A DNA stretch of 64,000 bases from an uncultured Paracoccaceae bacterium (GCA_947493745.1 CANLSM010000002.1:310001-374000); one strand, 5' to 3'; shown: positions 26,840 to 37,349, counted from the first letter of the stretch. Notes: generated from the letters alone by a model not told the origin. Translations and numbers: made by a program.

Positions 26840-27903
26840 TCGAGATCATTTCCCGCAGCACCCAGTCGCGGCTTACATCCATCGGAATCCCCGTCGCCTC
26901 GGCAGGCGTGGCGTTGCTTCTGGCGGCCATTCCGTTGATTGCGGCGGGTGCGCCTGTGCTCAGCGCCTATGGGCAGATGTTCCTTGGCGTCTTCGGGTCG
27001 GTCTTCACCTTTACCGAGATGCTGACGCGCGCCACACCGCTGATTTTCACCGGACTGGCCGCCGCTGTCGCCTTTCGCGCGAAGCTCTGGAACATCGGAG
27101 GCGAGGGGCAGCTCTATCTCGGCGCATTGGCCGCTGTCTGGATCGGGACCGGTATGATCGACGGCCCGCCTGCGCTGATGATCCCGCTGGTCCTGCTGGC
27201 CGGTGCCATGGCCGGGGGGCTGGGAATGGTGGGACCGGCGGTGCTCAAGACCCGGTTCGGTGCCGATGAGGTCGTCACATCGCTTCTGCTGAACTTCATC
27301 ATCCTGATTTTCGTCCAGATGATGCTGGAAGGACCGTTCAAAGACCCCATGGGTCTCGGCTGGCCGCAATCCGAGCCGATCATCGACGCGGCCATCCTGC
27401 CGCAACTGATGGAGCGGATGCGGCTCCATGCGGGCTTTCTGCTGGCGCTTGGCACTGCCCTGATTGCGTCGGTGATCATGACGCTGACGGTCTGGGGCTT
27501 TCGGGTGCGTGCGGTGGGCGAGAACGCGGCTGCGGCCCGCCATGCGGGCATTCGTGTGAACCGCACCTATCTCGCGGTGGCCTTCGCGTCCGGCGGGCTG
27601 GCAGGTCTGGCCGGTGTCAGCGAGGTGGCCGGGCTGAAAGGGTATCTGACCGCCGATCTGTCGCCCGGTTTCGGCTATACCGGCATCGTGGTCGCGATGC
27701 TGGCGGGGCTGTCGCCCACCGGCGTGGTGATCGCGGCCCTATTCGTGGCGTCGGTCTTTGTCGGCGCGGACAGCATGAGCCGCGCGATGGGCGTCTCCAG
27801 CTTTCTGGCCGATCTGATTGTGTCCATGTCGTTGATCTGCGTGCTGCTGGGCGGGTTCTTCTCCCGGTTCCATGTACGGATCAAAGCGAGGGCCGTGTCT
27901 TGA
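26836..27903 (+). CDS. BMP-system ABC permease 1
   Basis: A 355-residue inner-membrane permease, about eight to ten helices, of the branched-chain/nucleoside permease fold. It shows AFRAKLWNIGGEGQLYLGAL, the characteristic NIGGEGQ motif, and VRAVGENAAAARHAGI, the EAA-like loop that contacts the ATPase. ATG overlaps the ATPase stop; its own TGA overlaps the start of permease 2. Confidence 0.93.
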   Translation: MIEIISRSTQSRLTSIGIPVASAGVALLLAAIPLIAAGAPVLSAYGQMFLGVFGSVFTFTEMLTRATPLIFTGLAAAVAFRAKLWNIGGEGQLYLGALAAVWIGTGMIDGPPALMIPLVLLAGAMAGGLGMVGPAVLKTRFGADEVVTSLLLNFIILIFVQMMLEGPFKDPMGLGWPQSEPIIDAAILPQLMERMRLHAGFLLALGTALIASVIMTLTVWGFRVRAVGENAAAARHAGIRVNRTYLAVAFASGGLAGLAGVSEVAGLKGYLTADLSPGFGYTGIVVAMLAGLSPTGVVIAALFVASVFVGADSMSRAMGVSSFLADLIVSMSLICVLLGGFFSRFHVRIKARAVS

Positions 27904-28844
27904 TCGACATCCTCAACATCTTTCTCAGCGACAGTTTCTGGGCCGCCTCCCTGCGCATCGCGACACCGTTGATCTTCGGCGTGCTGGGCGCGCTGCTTTG
28001 CGAGCGTTCGGGCGTGCTCAACCTCGGGATCGAGGGGATTTTCGTGGTCGGCGCGATGACCGGCTGGATGACCGTCTGGCTCGGCGCACCGCTTTGGGTC
28101 GGTGTGCTGGGGGCCGCATTCGCGGGCGGGCTCTTCGGTCTGCTCCACGGGATACTGACGGTCCCGCTCGGGCTGTCGCAGCATGTCTCGGGGCTGGGGA
28201 TCACGCTATTCGCAAGCTCGGTCGCCTCCTTCACCTATCGCACGGCATTGCCACAGGTTACCTCACCGCCACGGATCGAGCCGTTCCGGGCGCTCGATAT
28301 CCCGGTTCTCTCGGACCTGCCGTTTCTGGGGCCGGTGCTGTTCCAGCAGACGGCGCTCACCTGGCTGGCGCTGGCCATGGTCGCGCTGGTCTGGTGGGTG
28401 ATGGAACGCACCAGCATCGGTGTTGCGCTGAAGGCCGTGGGCGACAACCCGGAGGCGGTGAATGCGCAAGGTCTCTCGGTGATCCGGCTGCGCATGGGGG
28501 CGGTCATCGCGGGCTCGGCGCTAATGGCGCTGGGCGGTGGATTCCTGACCATGTCGGCCTTTGACGCCTTCTTCTTTGGCATGGTCAACGGACGTGGCTG
28601 GATATGCATAGCCCTGGTGATCTTTGCAAGCTGGCAGCCGGGCAAGGCGCTTCTGGGCGCGCTTCTCTTCGGGATGTTCGATGCGCTTCAGGTGCGGCTT
28701 CAGGCCGAGGCCGGGGCCTTCATCCCCGGGCAGGTCTTCCTGATGGTGCCTTATGTACTGTCGATCATCGCGCTTGTGGTCGTTGCCCGGCGGGCGGATT
28801 ATCCTCGCGCGCTGCTGGTGCCATGGTTCAAGGGACAAAGGTAA
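27900..28844 (+). CDS. BMP-system ABC permease 2
   Basis: A 314-residue partner permease with the companion motif CERSGVLNLGIEGIFVVGAM and the loop LKAVGDNPEAVNAQGLS. About eight hydrophobic helices. The start is TTG 27900, overlapping the previous stop as TTGA; no in-frame ATG lies near it. The amidohydrolase starts 10 nt downstream, so uptake and base conversion are likely produced together. Confidence 0.92.
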   Translation: MIDILNIFLSDSFWAASLRIATPLIFGVLGALLCERSGVLNLGIEGIFVVGAMTGWMTVWLGAPLWVGVLGAAFAGGLFGLLHGILTVPLGLSQHVSGLGITLFASSVASFTYRTALPQVTSPPRIEPFRALDIPVLSDLPFLGPVLFQQTALTWLALAMVALVWWVMERTSIGVALKAVGDNPEAVNAQGLSVIRLRMGAVIAGSALMALGGGFLTMSAFDAFFFGMVNGRGWICIALVIFASWQPGKALLGALLFGMFDALQVRLQAEAGAFIPGQVFLMVPYVLSIIALVVVARRADYPRALLVPWFKGQR

Positions 28845-28854
28845 GGGGATCGCG

Positions 28855-30135
28855 ATGGTGGATCTGCTGATCAGGAATGCAAGTCTGCCCGACGGGCGGC
28901 AGGGTGTTGATATCGCCTGCAAGGCCGGATTGATCGAGGCGGTGGAGCCGGGGATCGCGGCTGAAGCAGGTGAGGTGCTGGATGCGGAGGGCCAACTCGT
29001 CAGCCCGCCCTTTGTCGATCCGCATTTCCATATGGACGCGACGCTTTCGCTGGGGCGGCCCCGGATGAACGTCTCCGGCACGCTGCTGGAGGGGATCGGC
29101 CTCTGGGGCGAACTTAAAGCCCAGCAGACCGTGGACGAGATCATCGCGCGCGCGCTCACCTATTGCGATATGGCGGCTGCCATGGGGATCGGGGCCATCC
29201 GTACCCATGTCGATATCTGCGACCCGGACCTGAAGGGTGTCCAGGCACTGTTGGAGGTGCGCGACAAGATCAAGAATTACATCAGCTTGCAGCTCGTGGC
29301 TTTCCCACAGGACGGTCTCTACAGATACTCGGACGCGCTGGATCTCACCATTCGTGCGCTCGATATGGGCGTCGATGTGGTCGGCGGCATTCCGCATTTC
29401 GAACGGACCATGGAAGACGGCGCACGTTCCGTGCGAACCCTCTGCGAACTGGCGGCCGAGCGTGGCTTGATGGTCGATATGCATTGCGACGAAAGCGACG
29501 ATCCGCTGAGCCGCCATGTCGAGACCCTGACGCAGGAGACGCAAAGGCTGGGCCTTGGTGGGCGGTCCGCTGGGTCCCATCTCACCTCGATGCATTCGAT
29601 GGACAATTACTATGTCTCCAAGCTGATTGATCTGATGGTCGAGGCGGATCTGAACGTGATCCCCAACCCGCTCATCAACATCATGCTGCAGGGCCGTCAC
29701 GACACCTATCCCAAACGGCGCGGTCAGACCCGGGTGCGCGAGTTGCGCGATGCCGGGCTGACCGTGGGTTTCGGGTCCGATTGCGTGAAGGACCCGTGGT
29801 ACTCGCTGGGGCGGGCTGACATGCTGGATGTGGCCTCGATGGGGCTGCATGTGGGGCAGCTCTCCAGCCGTGAGGACATGGCCTGGTGTTTCGAGGCGAT
29901 CACCACGAACTCGGCCCGGATCATGGGGCTTGAGGGCTATGGATTACAGAAAGGCTGCCGGGCGGACATGGTGCTGCTACAGGCCGCCGACCCGATCGAG
30001 GCGATCCGTCTACGCGCGACAAGGCTGGCGGTGGTAAGGGCAGGGCGGGTGATCGCGCGAACGCCTGCTTGTGTTGCCGAACTGGCCCTTGAGAATCGTC
30101 CGGCGCATGTCGATCCCAGCCGGATCGAGGTCTAG
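28855..30135 (+). CDS. Cytosine-deaminase-like amidohydrolase
   Basis: A 426-residue metal-dependent amidohydrolase close to CodA. Visible are HFHMDATLSLG (metal histidines), THVDICD, HCDESDDPLSRH (metal His and catalytic Glu), HLTSMHS and FGSDCVKDPWYSLG (metal Asp; CodA has HDD where this has SDC). CodA turns cytosine into uracil; homologues deaminate isoguanine, creatinine or other ring amines, and the SDC change leaves the substrate open. Start ATG 28855 follows AAGGGG by 6 nt; a longer frame upstream overlaps the permease. The stop shares CTAG with the convergent gene. Confidence 0.87.
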   Translation: MVDLLIRNASLPDGRQGVDIACKAGLIEAVEPGIAAEAGEVLDAEGQLVSPPFVDPHFHMDATLSLGRPRMNVSGTLLEGIGLWGELKAQQTVDEIIARALTYCDMAAAMGIGAIRTHVDICDPDLKGVQALLEVRDKIKNYISLQLVAFPQDGLYRYSDALDLTIRALDMGVDVVGGIPHFERTMEDGARSVRTLCELAAERGLMVDMHCDESDDPLSRHVETLTQETQRLGLGGRSAGSHLTSMHSMDNYYVSKLIDLMVEADLNVIPNPLINIMLQGRHDTYPKRRGQTRVRELRDAGLTVGFGSDCVKDPWYSLGRADMLDVASMGLHVGQLSSREDMAWCFEAITTNSARIMGLEGYGLQKGCRADMVLLQAADPIEAIRLRATRLAVVRAGRVIARTPACVAELALENRPAHVDPSRIEV

Positions 30136-30839
30136 AGACCGGCCAGTTTTCGCATATGCTCGGCCAGTACCAGGTTGCTTGAAAGCACCGGAAGCCCGGT
30201 GGCGGTCTCGATCTGGTCGATGACATAGAGCGTGCGCAGATTGGTGCAGGACAGGAATATCCCGTCCACACCACCGCCCGCGGCAAGCGCTGTGGCAGCC
30301 TCAAGAATGGAGGTCGGGGCGATCCGGGCGACCATCTCCTCACGCGCCTCACCGAAGGACCCGAAAACCGGCGTTTCGATCCCATGCGCCTGAAGCGTCT
30401 CGCGTAACGTCCTGCTGACGCTTTCGATATAGGGGGAGAGGAAGGCGAGCCGGGCAATACGGCGCGCGCGACAGGCGGCGACAAGGGCGCTGACCGGTTC
30501 GGTCACATGCGCGGTCCTGCACCCGCCCTTTATCAGCTCCGCAACCCGGTCGGTCCCGATGACCGACGTGCCGGACGTGCATCCATAGCCCACGACATCA
30601 AAGGTGACCGACGCCGGAAAGAGGCGCGCGGCATTGGGCAGTGTTTCGGCCATGGCGGCCAGCGTGTCGCCGGTGACCTCCAGCCCGCTCGGCACGCGGG
30701 AGACATAAAGTGCGATATCAGGCTCGGGTATGAGCCGGCGGAAATCCTGCTCAATGGTCTCGTCCGCCTGCAGGACGATCAGACCAAGAGTGGCTCTCGC
30801 ACCGATGGAACCGGTCGTCTGATAACCGAAATCCGCCAT
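30132..30839 (-). CDS. Asp/Glu racemase / maleate isomerase superfamily protein (EutA-like fold)
   Basis: A 235-residue member of the arylmalonate decarboxylase/maleate isomerase group. The two catalytic cysteines are visible: C in GYGCTSGTSVIG near residue 87 and C in FLSCTNLR near residue 197. The family rotates or breaks a C-C or C=C bond next to a carboxylate; the substrate is unknown. Gene order next to M24 hydrolase and PLP lyase resembles eutA of ectoine utilisation. It starts with a 1-nt TGATG overlap with the M24 gene. Stop codon shared with the convergent amidohydrolase gene (CTAG). Confidence 0.84.
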   Translation of the reverse strand: MADFGYQTTGSIGARATLGLIVLQADETIEQDFRRLIPEPDIALYVSRVPSGLEVTGDTLAAMAETLPNAARLFPASVTFDVVGYGCTSGTSVIGTDRVAELIKGGCRTAHVTEPVSALVAACRARRIARLAFLSPYIESVSRTLRETLQAHGIETPVFGSFGEAREEMVARIAPTSILEAATALAAGGGVDGIFLSCTNLRTLYVIDQIETATGLPVLSSNLVLAEHMRKLAGL

Positions 30840-31984
30840 CAGACCAGAACCGGCAGTTCTGGTGGCGCTTTGGGGGAGAGGTATTCCGCGCCGCCCTCGG
30901 TGATTACGATGTTCTCCTCATGGACCAGAAGACCGGTGGTGCTGATCGGCAGGCTCGGTTCCAGCGTCAGCACCATGCCGGGCTGCAGGACGGTGTGATC
31001 CTTGGGGATGATGGACGCGCCCTCGGTCAGTTGCATGCCCAGCCCATGGCCAAGCCTGCCCGCATCGGATCCGCCGCCGAGGAAGGGCTGCATGGTATGA
31101 AACAGGTCAGCCATTGTGGTACGGGGACGTGCGGCCTCAAAGCCCGCCTCAGTGGCCTCGATCAACCGCTTGTAGCTGTCCTGAGCGGTCTGACTTGCCC
31201 GTCCGATTGCGAAGTTCCGGTCAAAATCACAGAAATACCCATCCCGCATCAGACCGGTGTCGAGCATCAAAACATCACCTTCGGCCAGTGGCGTCTCGTC
31301 CGCAGGTGAGATGACATCCTCATAGCCGCCCTGTCCCGCACCACCGGCCAGATAAGGCACCCAGTCGGCCCCTTCTTCCAGGCAGAGACTCTGAAAATCG
31401 CGAAAGACGGTGCTGAGTGGTATGCCCGCCGCTGCAACCTCTCCCACCCGATCAAAGGCCCGCCCCGCGATCTGGCAGGCTGTGCGTATCTTCTCGACCT
31501 CAAGAGGTGATTTGATGGCGCGAAGGTCTGCGACGATGCCCGCGTCACCCGCGATCCGCTGCTCTCCCAGCTCGTCTTTCAGCCTCTGGAAATTCGCAAG
31601 CGGCATCCGAAGATGGCTTTCCGGCCCGGATGGCAGGCCCACCCGTCCTGTTGTCCCGAGGATTTCCTGCAAGGTCGAGTTGAGCAGCGTGACACCATCA
31701 TCCACCGGATCAGGCGAGGACCAGGTGCGGATATCCCCGACCCATGTCTTGCGCATCAACACCTCGCCAATCGAAGGGATCACCGCGACAGGATCGCCTT
31801 TTGCAGGCAGAACCAGAAACCAGGGCCGGGTCGGGCTTTCCCAGAAGCGGGTGAGAAACCCGGTGAAATAGCGAAGATCAGCCTCGGTGGTGATCAACAG
31901 GGCGCTGAGGTTGGCCTCCTCCATCCGCGTTTGCGCCCGCCCAAGCCGTGACCGATACTCGGCTTCGGGAAAGCCTGCCGTCAT
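30839..31984 (-). CDS. M24-family metallohydrolase (Xaa-Pro dipeptidase / ectoine hydrolase type)
   Basis: A 381-residue pita-bread-fold hydrolase. The five metal ligands of M24 are present: D in VLMLDTGL, D in CDFDRNF, H in GHGLGMQLTEG, E in LTLEPSLP and E in VHEENIVIT. The N-terminal creatinase-like domain begins with EADLRYFTGFLTRF. M24 includes Xaa-Pro peptidases, creatinase and ectoine hydrolase (DoeA/EutD); sequence alone does not choose. It overlaps both neighbours (ATGA with the PLP lyase, TGATG with the racemase-like gene), so one operon is certain. Confidence 0.85.
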   Translation of the reverse strand: MTAGFPEAEYRSRLGRAQTRMEEANLSALLITTEADLRYFTGFLTRFWESPTRPWFLVLPAKGDPVAVIPSIGEVLMRKTWVGDIRTWSSPDPVDDGVTLLNSTLQEILGTTGRVGLPSGPESHLRMPLANFQRLKDELGEQRIAGDAGIVADLRAIKSPLEVEKIRTACQIAGRAFDRVGEVAAAGIPLSTVFRDFQSLCLEEGADWVPYLAGGAGQGGYEDVISPADETPLAEGDVLMLDTGLMRDGYFCDFDRNFAIGRASQTAQDSYKRLIEATEAGFEAARPRTTMADLFHTMQPFLGGGSDAGRLGHGLGMQLTEGASIIPKDHTVLQPGMVLTLEPSLPISTTGLLVHEENIVITEGGAEYLSPKAPPELPVLV

Positions 31985-33021
31985 GCATCAGGTCCTTCGG
32001 TGACGATCGCGAGAACCCGCGAGGACGGCGTCAGTTGGAGATGCGGATCGTCGCCGGTGATCAGGGCAGCCACCAGACCCGCTCCTCCCGACGGGGAGGT
32101 GTCGAGACCGGCTTCCCGAAGGGATTTCAGACCGCCTGTGACCTCTTCGTCGCTGAGCGTCACAAAGACATCCGCATCCCGCGCCAATCCTTTGAGGGCA
32201 ATCAGAGAGGGGGTCTTGCAGTCGAGGCGTCCCATGTTGGAGACCGGACCGGAGGTCTCGACGGCCCGGTCTGCGCGAATGCTTTCCATCAGGGCTGGTG
32301 CGGCCTCTGGTTCCACGATGATGATGCGCGGAACGTCACCCCAGACATGGCGCAGATAGGCGGCAACCGCTGCGGCCATGCCCCCGACGCCTGCCTGCAG
32401 GAAGACATGGGTGGGAGGCTGCGGGATCTCATCAGCGATCTCGGCGGCCATTTGCAGATAGCCTTCCATCAACCGGTGCGGAAGCTCGGTGTAGCCGGGC
32501 CAGGAACTGTCGGACAAAAGCGTCCATCCGTGATCTTCGGCGGCTTTCTCGGCCGCGGTCATGCTCGCCTCGTAGTCGGTGCCGTGCCGGACAACCTCGG
32601 CCCCGATGTCGCGAAGCCGGATTGCAAAGTCTTCGGGCACGGTTTCGGCAATGTAGACCACCGCCTTTGCTCCGAAGGCCTGCGCGCCCGCCGCGACGGA
32701 CAGTCCGTGATTGCCCGCGCTTGCGGTGACAAAGGTCTGCACGGCAACACCCTGGGGCCCTTGCGCGAGATGTGCGATCACATAGGCGGCCCCCAGCGCC
32801 TTGAAACTGCCCAACCCCATGCGCCCGCGTTCATCCTTCACCCAGACCTCAGCCACGGATGCAGTCCGGGCCAGCGCGGGCACTTCGACAAGCGGGGTCG
32901 ACCCGTGATGCGGACAGCGGGCCAGAAGTGTGGCGACAGAAGTCGCATCCACGCTGGGCGCGGGGATATCGCTCAGATCGGGAAAGCCGGTGTGTCGGTG
33001 AGGATTGGGAAAACTGTGCAC
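31981..33021 (-). CDS. PLP-dependent fold-type II lyase, diaminopropionate ammonia-lyase-like
   Basis: A 346-residue PLP enzyme with the Schiff-base lysine in LGSFKALGAAY, the phosphate-binding turn in SAGNHGLS, and the glycine loop QAGVGGMAAAVAAYL. The GSFKALGA context and VKDERGRMG segment favour diaminopropionate ammonia-lyase over threonine dehydratase, though the protein is shorter than E. coli YgeX. It should eliminate ammonia or water from an amino acid. It is first in a three-gene leftward operon. Start ATG 33021; the preceding 75 nt show no obvious promoter boxes. Confidence 0.8.
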   Translation of the reverse strand: MHSFPNPHRHTGFPDLSDIPAPSVDATSVATLLARCPHHGSTPLVEVPALARTASVAEVWVKDERGRMGLGSFKALGAAYVIAHLAQGPQGVAVQTFVTASAGNHGLSVAAGAQAFGAKAVVYIAETVPEDFAIRLRDIGAEVVRHGTDYEASMTAAEKAAEDHGWTLLSDSSWPGYTELPHRLMEGYLQMAAEIADEIPQPPTHVFLQAGVGGMAAAVAAYLRHVWGDVPRIIIVEPEAAPALMESIRADRAVETSGPVSNMGRLDCKTPSLIALKGLARDADVFVTLSDEEVTGGLKSLREAGLDTSPSGGAGLVAALITGDDPHLQLTPSSRVLAIVTEGPDA

Positions 33022-33096
33022 GCGGCTGCTCCGGAACTTTGGGACTGTTTGCCCGCAGGCTAGGCCAAACTGGGTCCTTCCTGACAGCCCTTTGCG

Positions 33097-34344
33097 TCAG
33101 AACCGCACCAGAGCGTGTCGTTTTTTTCCTGCGGAAAGCTTCACTGTCCCGGCAATTGCCTCATGGCTGACCATCAGGCCTGCGTCGGAAATGGTGGCAT
33201 CATTCAGCTTTGCCCCGCCATCGGCGATCAGCCGCTTCGCATCCTTGCCGGATTTCGAGAGACCCGAGCGGACCAGAAGCTGCACGACCGAGATCCCGTC
33301 CGTCACTTCACCCGGGGTCAGGGTCACGGTGGGCAGGTCATCGCCCAGCCCGCCTTTCTCGAACACCTCGCGGGCTGTGGCCTCTGCCGTGCTCGCGGCA
33401 TCAGCCCCGTGGGTGAGGGTCGTCACCGCATTGGCCAACGCGACTTTGGCGTCGTTGATCTCGGCTCCTTCCAACGCACCCAGCCGGGCGCATTCATCCA
33501 GCGGCAACTCGGTGAAGAGCTTGAGAAACTTGCCGACATCCGCGTCCAGCGTGTTGCGCCAGAACTGCCAGAACTCATAGGCGCTCAGACGGTCCTCATT
33601 CAGCCAGATCGCGCCCGAGGCCGATTTGCCCATCTTCGAGCCGTCCGCCTTGGTCAGAAGCGGGGTGGTGAGGCCGAACACCTGATTGCCGTTGATCCGG
33701 CGCGTCAGGTCGATGCCGTTGACGATATTGCCCCACTGATCCGAGCCGCCCATCTGCAGACCGCAGCCGAAGCGTTTGTTCAGCTCCATGAAGTCATAGG
33801 CCTGCAGGAGCATGTAGTTGAACTCAAGGAAGGTGAGCGGCTGCTCCCGGTCAAGCCTGAGGCGCACGCTGTCGAATGTCAGCATCCGGTTGATGGTGAA
33901 ATGCCGCCCGTAGTCGCGCAGGAACTCGACATAGTTCAGCGTATCGAGCCAGTCGGCATTGTTGGCCATCATGGCGTCCGTCGGACCGTCTCCGAAAGTC
34001 AGGAACTTCTCGAAGACCCGCTTTATGCCATCGATATTACCGTTGATCATCTCGGGCGTCATCAACTGACGCGACTCGTCCTTACCGGACGGATCGCCGA
34101 TCTTGGTGGTGCCGCCGCCCATCAGCACGATGGGTTTGTGACCGGTCTGCTGGAGCCAGCGCAATATCATGATCTGGATCATCGAGCCGACATGCAAGCT
34201 GTCAGCGGTCGCGTCAAAGCCGATATAGCCTGGCACCACACCTGCCTTGAGAGCCTCATCGAGGCCTGCGAGGTCGGTGCAATCCTGCAGAAAACCGCGG
34301 GACTGCATGATGTGCAGGAAATCGCTTGTGGGCTTGGTGCTCAT
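33097..34344 (-). CDS. tyrS: Tyrosyl-tRNA synthetase
   Basis: Class I synthetase charging tRNA-Tyr. The 415-residue protein has the HIGH-equivalent HVGS ([11 protein letters not shown]), the tyrosine-pocket [26 protein letters not shown] segment, the KMSKS-equivalent KMGKS ([16 protein letters not shown]) and a C-terminal S4 RNA-binding domain ([29 protein letters not shown]). Length and order are standard. Divergent from anmK over a 66-nt gap. Confidence 0.97.
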   Translation of the reverse strand: MSTKPTSDFLHIMQSRGFLQDCTDLAGLDEALKAGVVPGYIGFDATADSLHVGSMIQIMILRWLQQTGHKPIVLMGGGTTKIGDPSGKDESRQLMTPEMINGNIDGIKRVFEKFLTFGDGPTDAMMANNADWLDTLNYVEFLRDYGRHFTINRMLTFDSVRLRLDREQPLTFLEFNYMLLQAYDFMELNKRFGCGLQMGGSDQWGNIVNGIDLTRRINGNQVFGLTTPLLTKADGSKMGKSASGAIWLNEDRLSAYEFWQFWRNTLDADVGKFLKLFTELPLDECARLGALEGAEINDAKVALANAVTTLTHGADAASTAEATAREVFEKGGLGDDLPTVTLTPGEVTDGISVVQLLVRSGLSKSGKDAKRLIADGGAKLNDATISDAGLMVSHEAIAGTVKLSAGKKRHALVRF

Positions 34345-34410
34345 CGTCTTTGATCCGTTGTATGCGCTCGGGGGCGATGTATAGCGGATGGCTGCGTGAA
34401 GGAAAGAGCC

Positions 34411-35505
34411 GTGGTGGAAAAAGGCAGGCCCCTATGGGCGCTGGGTCTGATGAGCGGAACCTCGATGGACGGGGTCGATGCAGCCATGGTGCTGACCGAT
34501 GGGGAGACGATCTCTGAGCTTGGCGAGACCTCGTTCAGTGCCTACACGGCCGAGCAGACGGCGCTGTTGCGCTCTGGCCTCGGACATTGGCCAGCGCCGG
34601 GGCAGGAGGGAATCGCGTCGCTGGTCGAGCAAGCCCATGTTGCTGCGGCTAGGCCGTTCTCTGAGGCCGAGGTCGTGGGTTTTCACGGCCAGACCCTGAA
34701 CCACGATCCTGAGGCGCAACGCAGCTTTCAGATTGGTGATGGCGAGGTCCTAGCCAAGGCGCTGGCGCGTCCGGTGGTCTGGGACTTTCGCACGGCGGAT
34801 CTGAAATCGGGAGGCGAGGGCGCGCCTCTGGCACCGTTTTTCCATTTTGCCTGTGCCCGCGCTATCGGCGCCAGCAGGGTCACGGCCTTTTTGAACCTTG
34901 GCGGGGTGGGCAACGTGACCTGGGTTGATCCGGGCAAGGCCGCACCGGAGGAGCCTGGCGCCTTGCTCGCCTTTGACACGGGCCCCGGGAATGCGCTGAT
35001 CAATGACTTCATCGCGGCCCGCACCGGTCAGGCCTTTGACGCAAACGGTGATCTGGCCGCCCAGGGGCAGGTGGATGAAGCAGCTGTCCTGCGGTTCCTT
35101 GAACATTCCTATTTCGACCGCATTCCGCCCAAATCGCTCGACAGGAACGCCTTTGAGGCGGCGCTTGGCCTGGTTGCCGATCACTCGACCGAGGATGGGC
35201 TTGCAACATTGACGGCGATGACCTCCGCATCTGTTGCCGCGTCTCTGCGTCATATGCCCGAGCCGCCTGCGCGCTGGCTGGTCTGTGGCGGGGGGCGGCT
35301 GAACCGGACGATCCTGAGCGGCTTGAGCGGCCGCCTCAATGCCCCGGTCGAGCCGGTCGAGACCGTCGGTCTTGACGGAGACATGCTGGAGGCGCAGGCA
35401 TTTGCCTATCTGGCAGTGCGAGTGTTGCGCGGATTGCCGACCTCCGCACCCTCCACAACGGGTGCGCGGTTGCCGGTCTCGGGCGGGCGGATCAGCCGAG
35501 CCTAG
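34411..35505 (+). CDS. anmK: Anhydro-N-acetylmuramic acid kinase
   Basis: AnmK opens and phosphorylates 1,6-anhydro-MurNAc to MurNAc-6-phosphate in cell-wall recycling. The 364-residue protein has the conserved [14 protein letters not shown], a DFRTADL segment and [13 protein letters not shown], all family hallmarks of the sugar-kinase fold. The start is GTG 34411, 7 nt after GGA of AAGGAAAG; a GTG at 34396 adds five residues. Its TAG shares CTAG with the stop of the convergent SulP gene. Confidence 0.95.
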   Translation: MVEKGRPLWALGLMSGTSMDGVDAAMVLTDGETISELGETSFSAYTAEQTALLRSGLGHWPAPGQEGIASLVEQAHVAAARPFSEAEVVGFHGQTLNHDPEAQRSFQIGDGEVLAKALARPVVWDFRTADLKSGGEGAPLAPFFHFACARAIGASRVTAFLNLGGVGNVTWVDPGKAAPEEPGALLAFDTGPGNALINDFIAARTGQAFDANGDLAAQGQVDEAAVLRFLEHSYFDRIPPKSLDRNAFEAALGLVADHSTEDGLATLTAMTSASVAASLRHMPEPPARWLVCGGGRLNRTILSGLSGRLNAPVEPVETVGLDGDMLEAQAFAYLAVRVLRGLPTSAPSTTGARLPVSGGRISRA

Positions 35506-37103
35506 TGGCCGGTGGCAAGTGTCCCGGTCTTGACCGAGTAATCCACCGCGACCCCGTAGTCGGGATCATCCTCGCTGTCGACGATCAACTGACCGGCGCG
35601 GTTCAGCAACCGGTGACAATCGCGCGACAGATGGCGGAGTTGCAGGGTCTTGCCCTCGGCCTCGTATTTTAAGGCCATCTCCTCGATCGCCTGCAGCGCC
35701 GATTGGTCAGCGACGCGGCTGTTGAGGAAGTCGACAATCACCGCATCGGGATCATCCTTGGGATTGAAAAGCTCCTGAAAGCCGTCCGTCGAGCCGAAAA
35801 AGAGCGGGCCTTCGATCTGATAGACCTTGGCACCCTCGGGCGTGGTCTGGATGTTGGCATGAATGCGGGTGGCATTGTTCCACGCATAGGCAAGGGCCGA
35901 GACGATAACGCCCACCACGACCGCAATCGCAAGGTCGGTCAATACGGTCACGACCGTGACAAGCACGATCACCAGTGCGTCCGTCAACGGTATGCGGCGC
36001 AGGATCGTCAGGCTCTGCCAGGCGAATGTCCCGATCACCACCATGAACATCACGCCTACGAGGGCGGCCAGCGGGATCTGTTCGATCAGGCTGGAGCCGA
36101 CAAGGATGAACATCAGCAAAAAGAGCGCTGCCGAAATGCCTGAAAGCCGTGTGCGCCCACCCGATTTCACGTTGATCATCGACTGCCCGATCATCGCGCA
36201 ACCGCCCATTCCTCCGAAGAACCCGGTGACGGTATTTGCAACGCCTTGCGCGATGCATTCCTGGCTGGCGCCGCCGCGCTGCTTGGTGATCTCACCGACG
36301 AGGTTGAGGGTCAGCAGGCTCTCGATCAGGCCAATTGCGGCCAGAATGATGGCGTAGGGCAGGATGATTTCAAACGTCTCAAGATTGAGTGGGACCATCG
36401 GGATATGGAACAGCGGCAGCCCGCCCTGGATCGAGGCCAGATCGCCGACGCGCGGTACGTCGATCCCCATCGCAATTACCAGTGTCGCGACCACGAGAAT
36501 GCCCGCCAGCGGGGCTGGAAAGGCGCGTGTCAGCTTCGGCAGCGCCCATATGATCGCCATGGTCAGGCCGACAAGCCCCAGCATCGTCAACAGCGGCCAA
36601 CCCGTCATCCAGACCTTGTCACCATCGGCACCGGCGATCTTGAACTGCGTCAGCTGCGCCATGAAAATCACGATGGCCAGTCCGTTCACGAAGCCCAGCA
36701 TCACCGGATGCGGGACGAGGCGAATGAATTTGCCGAGTTTGAAGATGCCCGCAAGTATCTGCAAAATCCCCATCAGAACGACAGTGGCAAAGAGATACTC
36801 GACCCCGTGCTGCGCCACCAGCGCCACCATGACGACCGCCAGCGCACCGGTCGCGCCCGAGATCATGCCGGGTCTGCCGCCGATCACAGCTGTGATCAGC
36901 CCGACCAGGAACGCTGCATAAAGCCCGACGAGCGGGTGAACCCCTGCCACAAAGGAGAAGGCAACCGCCTCTGGCACCAATGCAAGGGCGACGGTCAGCC
37001 CGGACAGAAGCTCGGTCTTGACCCGTGACGGGGTCAGCACATCAGACGGGCTGGGGGACAATGCGAACTTATCGGCAAAAGCTGCCAGCGTTGGTTGGAG
37101 CAC
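35502..37103 (-). CDS. SulP-family anion transporter with STAS domain
   Basis: A roughly 533-residue membrane transporter. The SulP membrane domain (about 10-14 helices) shows [38 protein letters not shown] and [26 protein letters not shown]; the last third is a STAS domain ([20 protein letters not shown] and [22 protein letters not shown]). Substrate could be sulfate, bicarbonate or another anion. The start is uncertain: GTG 37103 has GGA 7 nt upstream; TTG codons at 37115 and 37151 are alternatives. Convergent with anmK (shared CTAG). Confidence 0.87.
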   Translation of the reverse strand: MLQPTLAAFADKFALSPSPSDVLTPSRVKTELLSGLTVALALVPEAVAFSFVAGVHPLVGLYAAFLVGLITAVIGGRPGMISGATGALAVVMVALVAQHGVEYLFATVVLMGILQILAGIFKLGKFIRLVPHPVMLGFVNGLAIVIFMAQLTQFKIAGADGDKVWMTGWPLLTMLGLVGLTMAIIWALPKLTRAFPAPLAGILVVATLVIAMGIDVPRVGDLASIQGGLPLFHIPMVPLNLETFEIILPYAIILAAIGLIESLLTLNLVGEITKQRGGASQECIAQGVANTVTGFFGGMGGCAMIGQSMINVKSGGRTRLSGISAALFLLMFILVGSSLIEQIPLAALVGVMFMVVIGTFAWQSLTILRRIPLTDALVIVLVTVVTVLTDLAIAVVVGVIVSALAYAWNNATRIHANIQTTPEGAKVYQIEGPLFFGSTDGFQELFNPKDDPDAVIVDFLNSRVADQSALQAIEEMALKYEAEGKTLQLRHLSRDCHRLLNRAGQLIVDSEDDPDYGVAVDYSVKTGTLATGH

Positions 37104-37349
37104 AATAGTTTCCAAATCAATGTATGGGAGGTTGCCGCCTTCATAGAGCAAGCTTTCACATTCGCAACACCAAAGGCAGGGTGATGGGGCAATTTGTCCG
37201 AACGGGCGAATGGGACAATACCGAACCTGATCCGGGCTCGGGCTGTCGAAACCGTCCGCGATTCAACCTACTGGTTGTGACCAAAGCGCGATGGTTTGCC
37301 TATCAGAAAAGTAGCGGTGAAATGCGCGCGGAGAGGCCCGGACAGCCGC

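Noticed and set aside
30839-31984. Assignment of the M24 gene as creatinase, with the CodA-like enzyme as creatinine deaminase
   Set aside because: M24 metal ligands DDHEE are complete here, whereas creatinase lacks them; so this is a metallohydrolase and the creatinine route is not supported.
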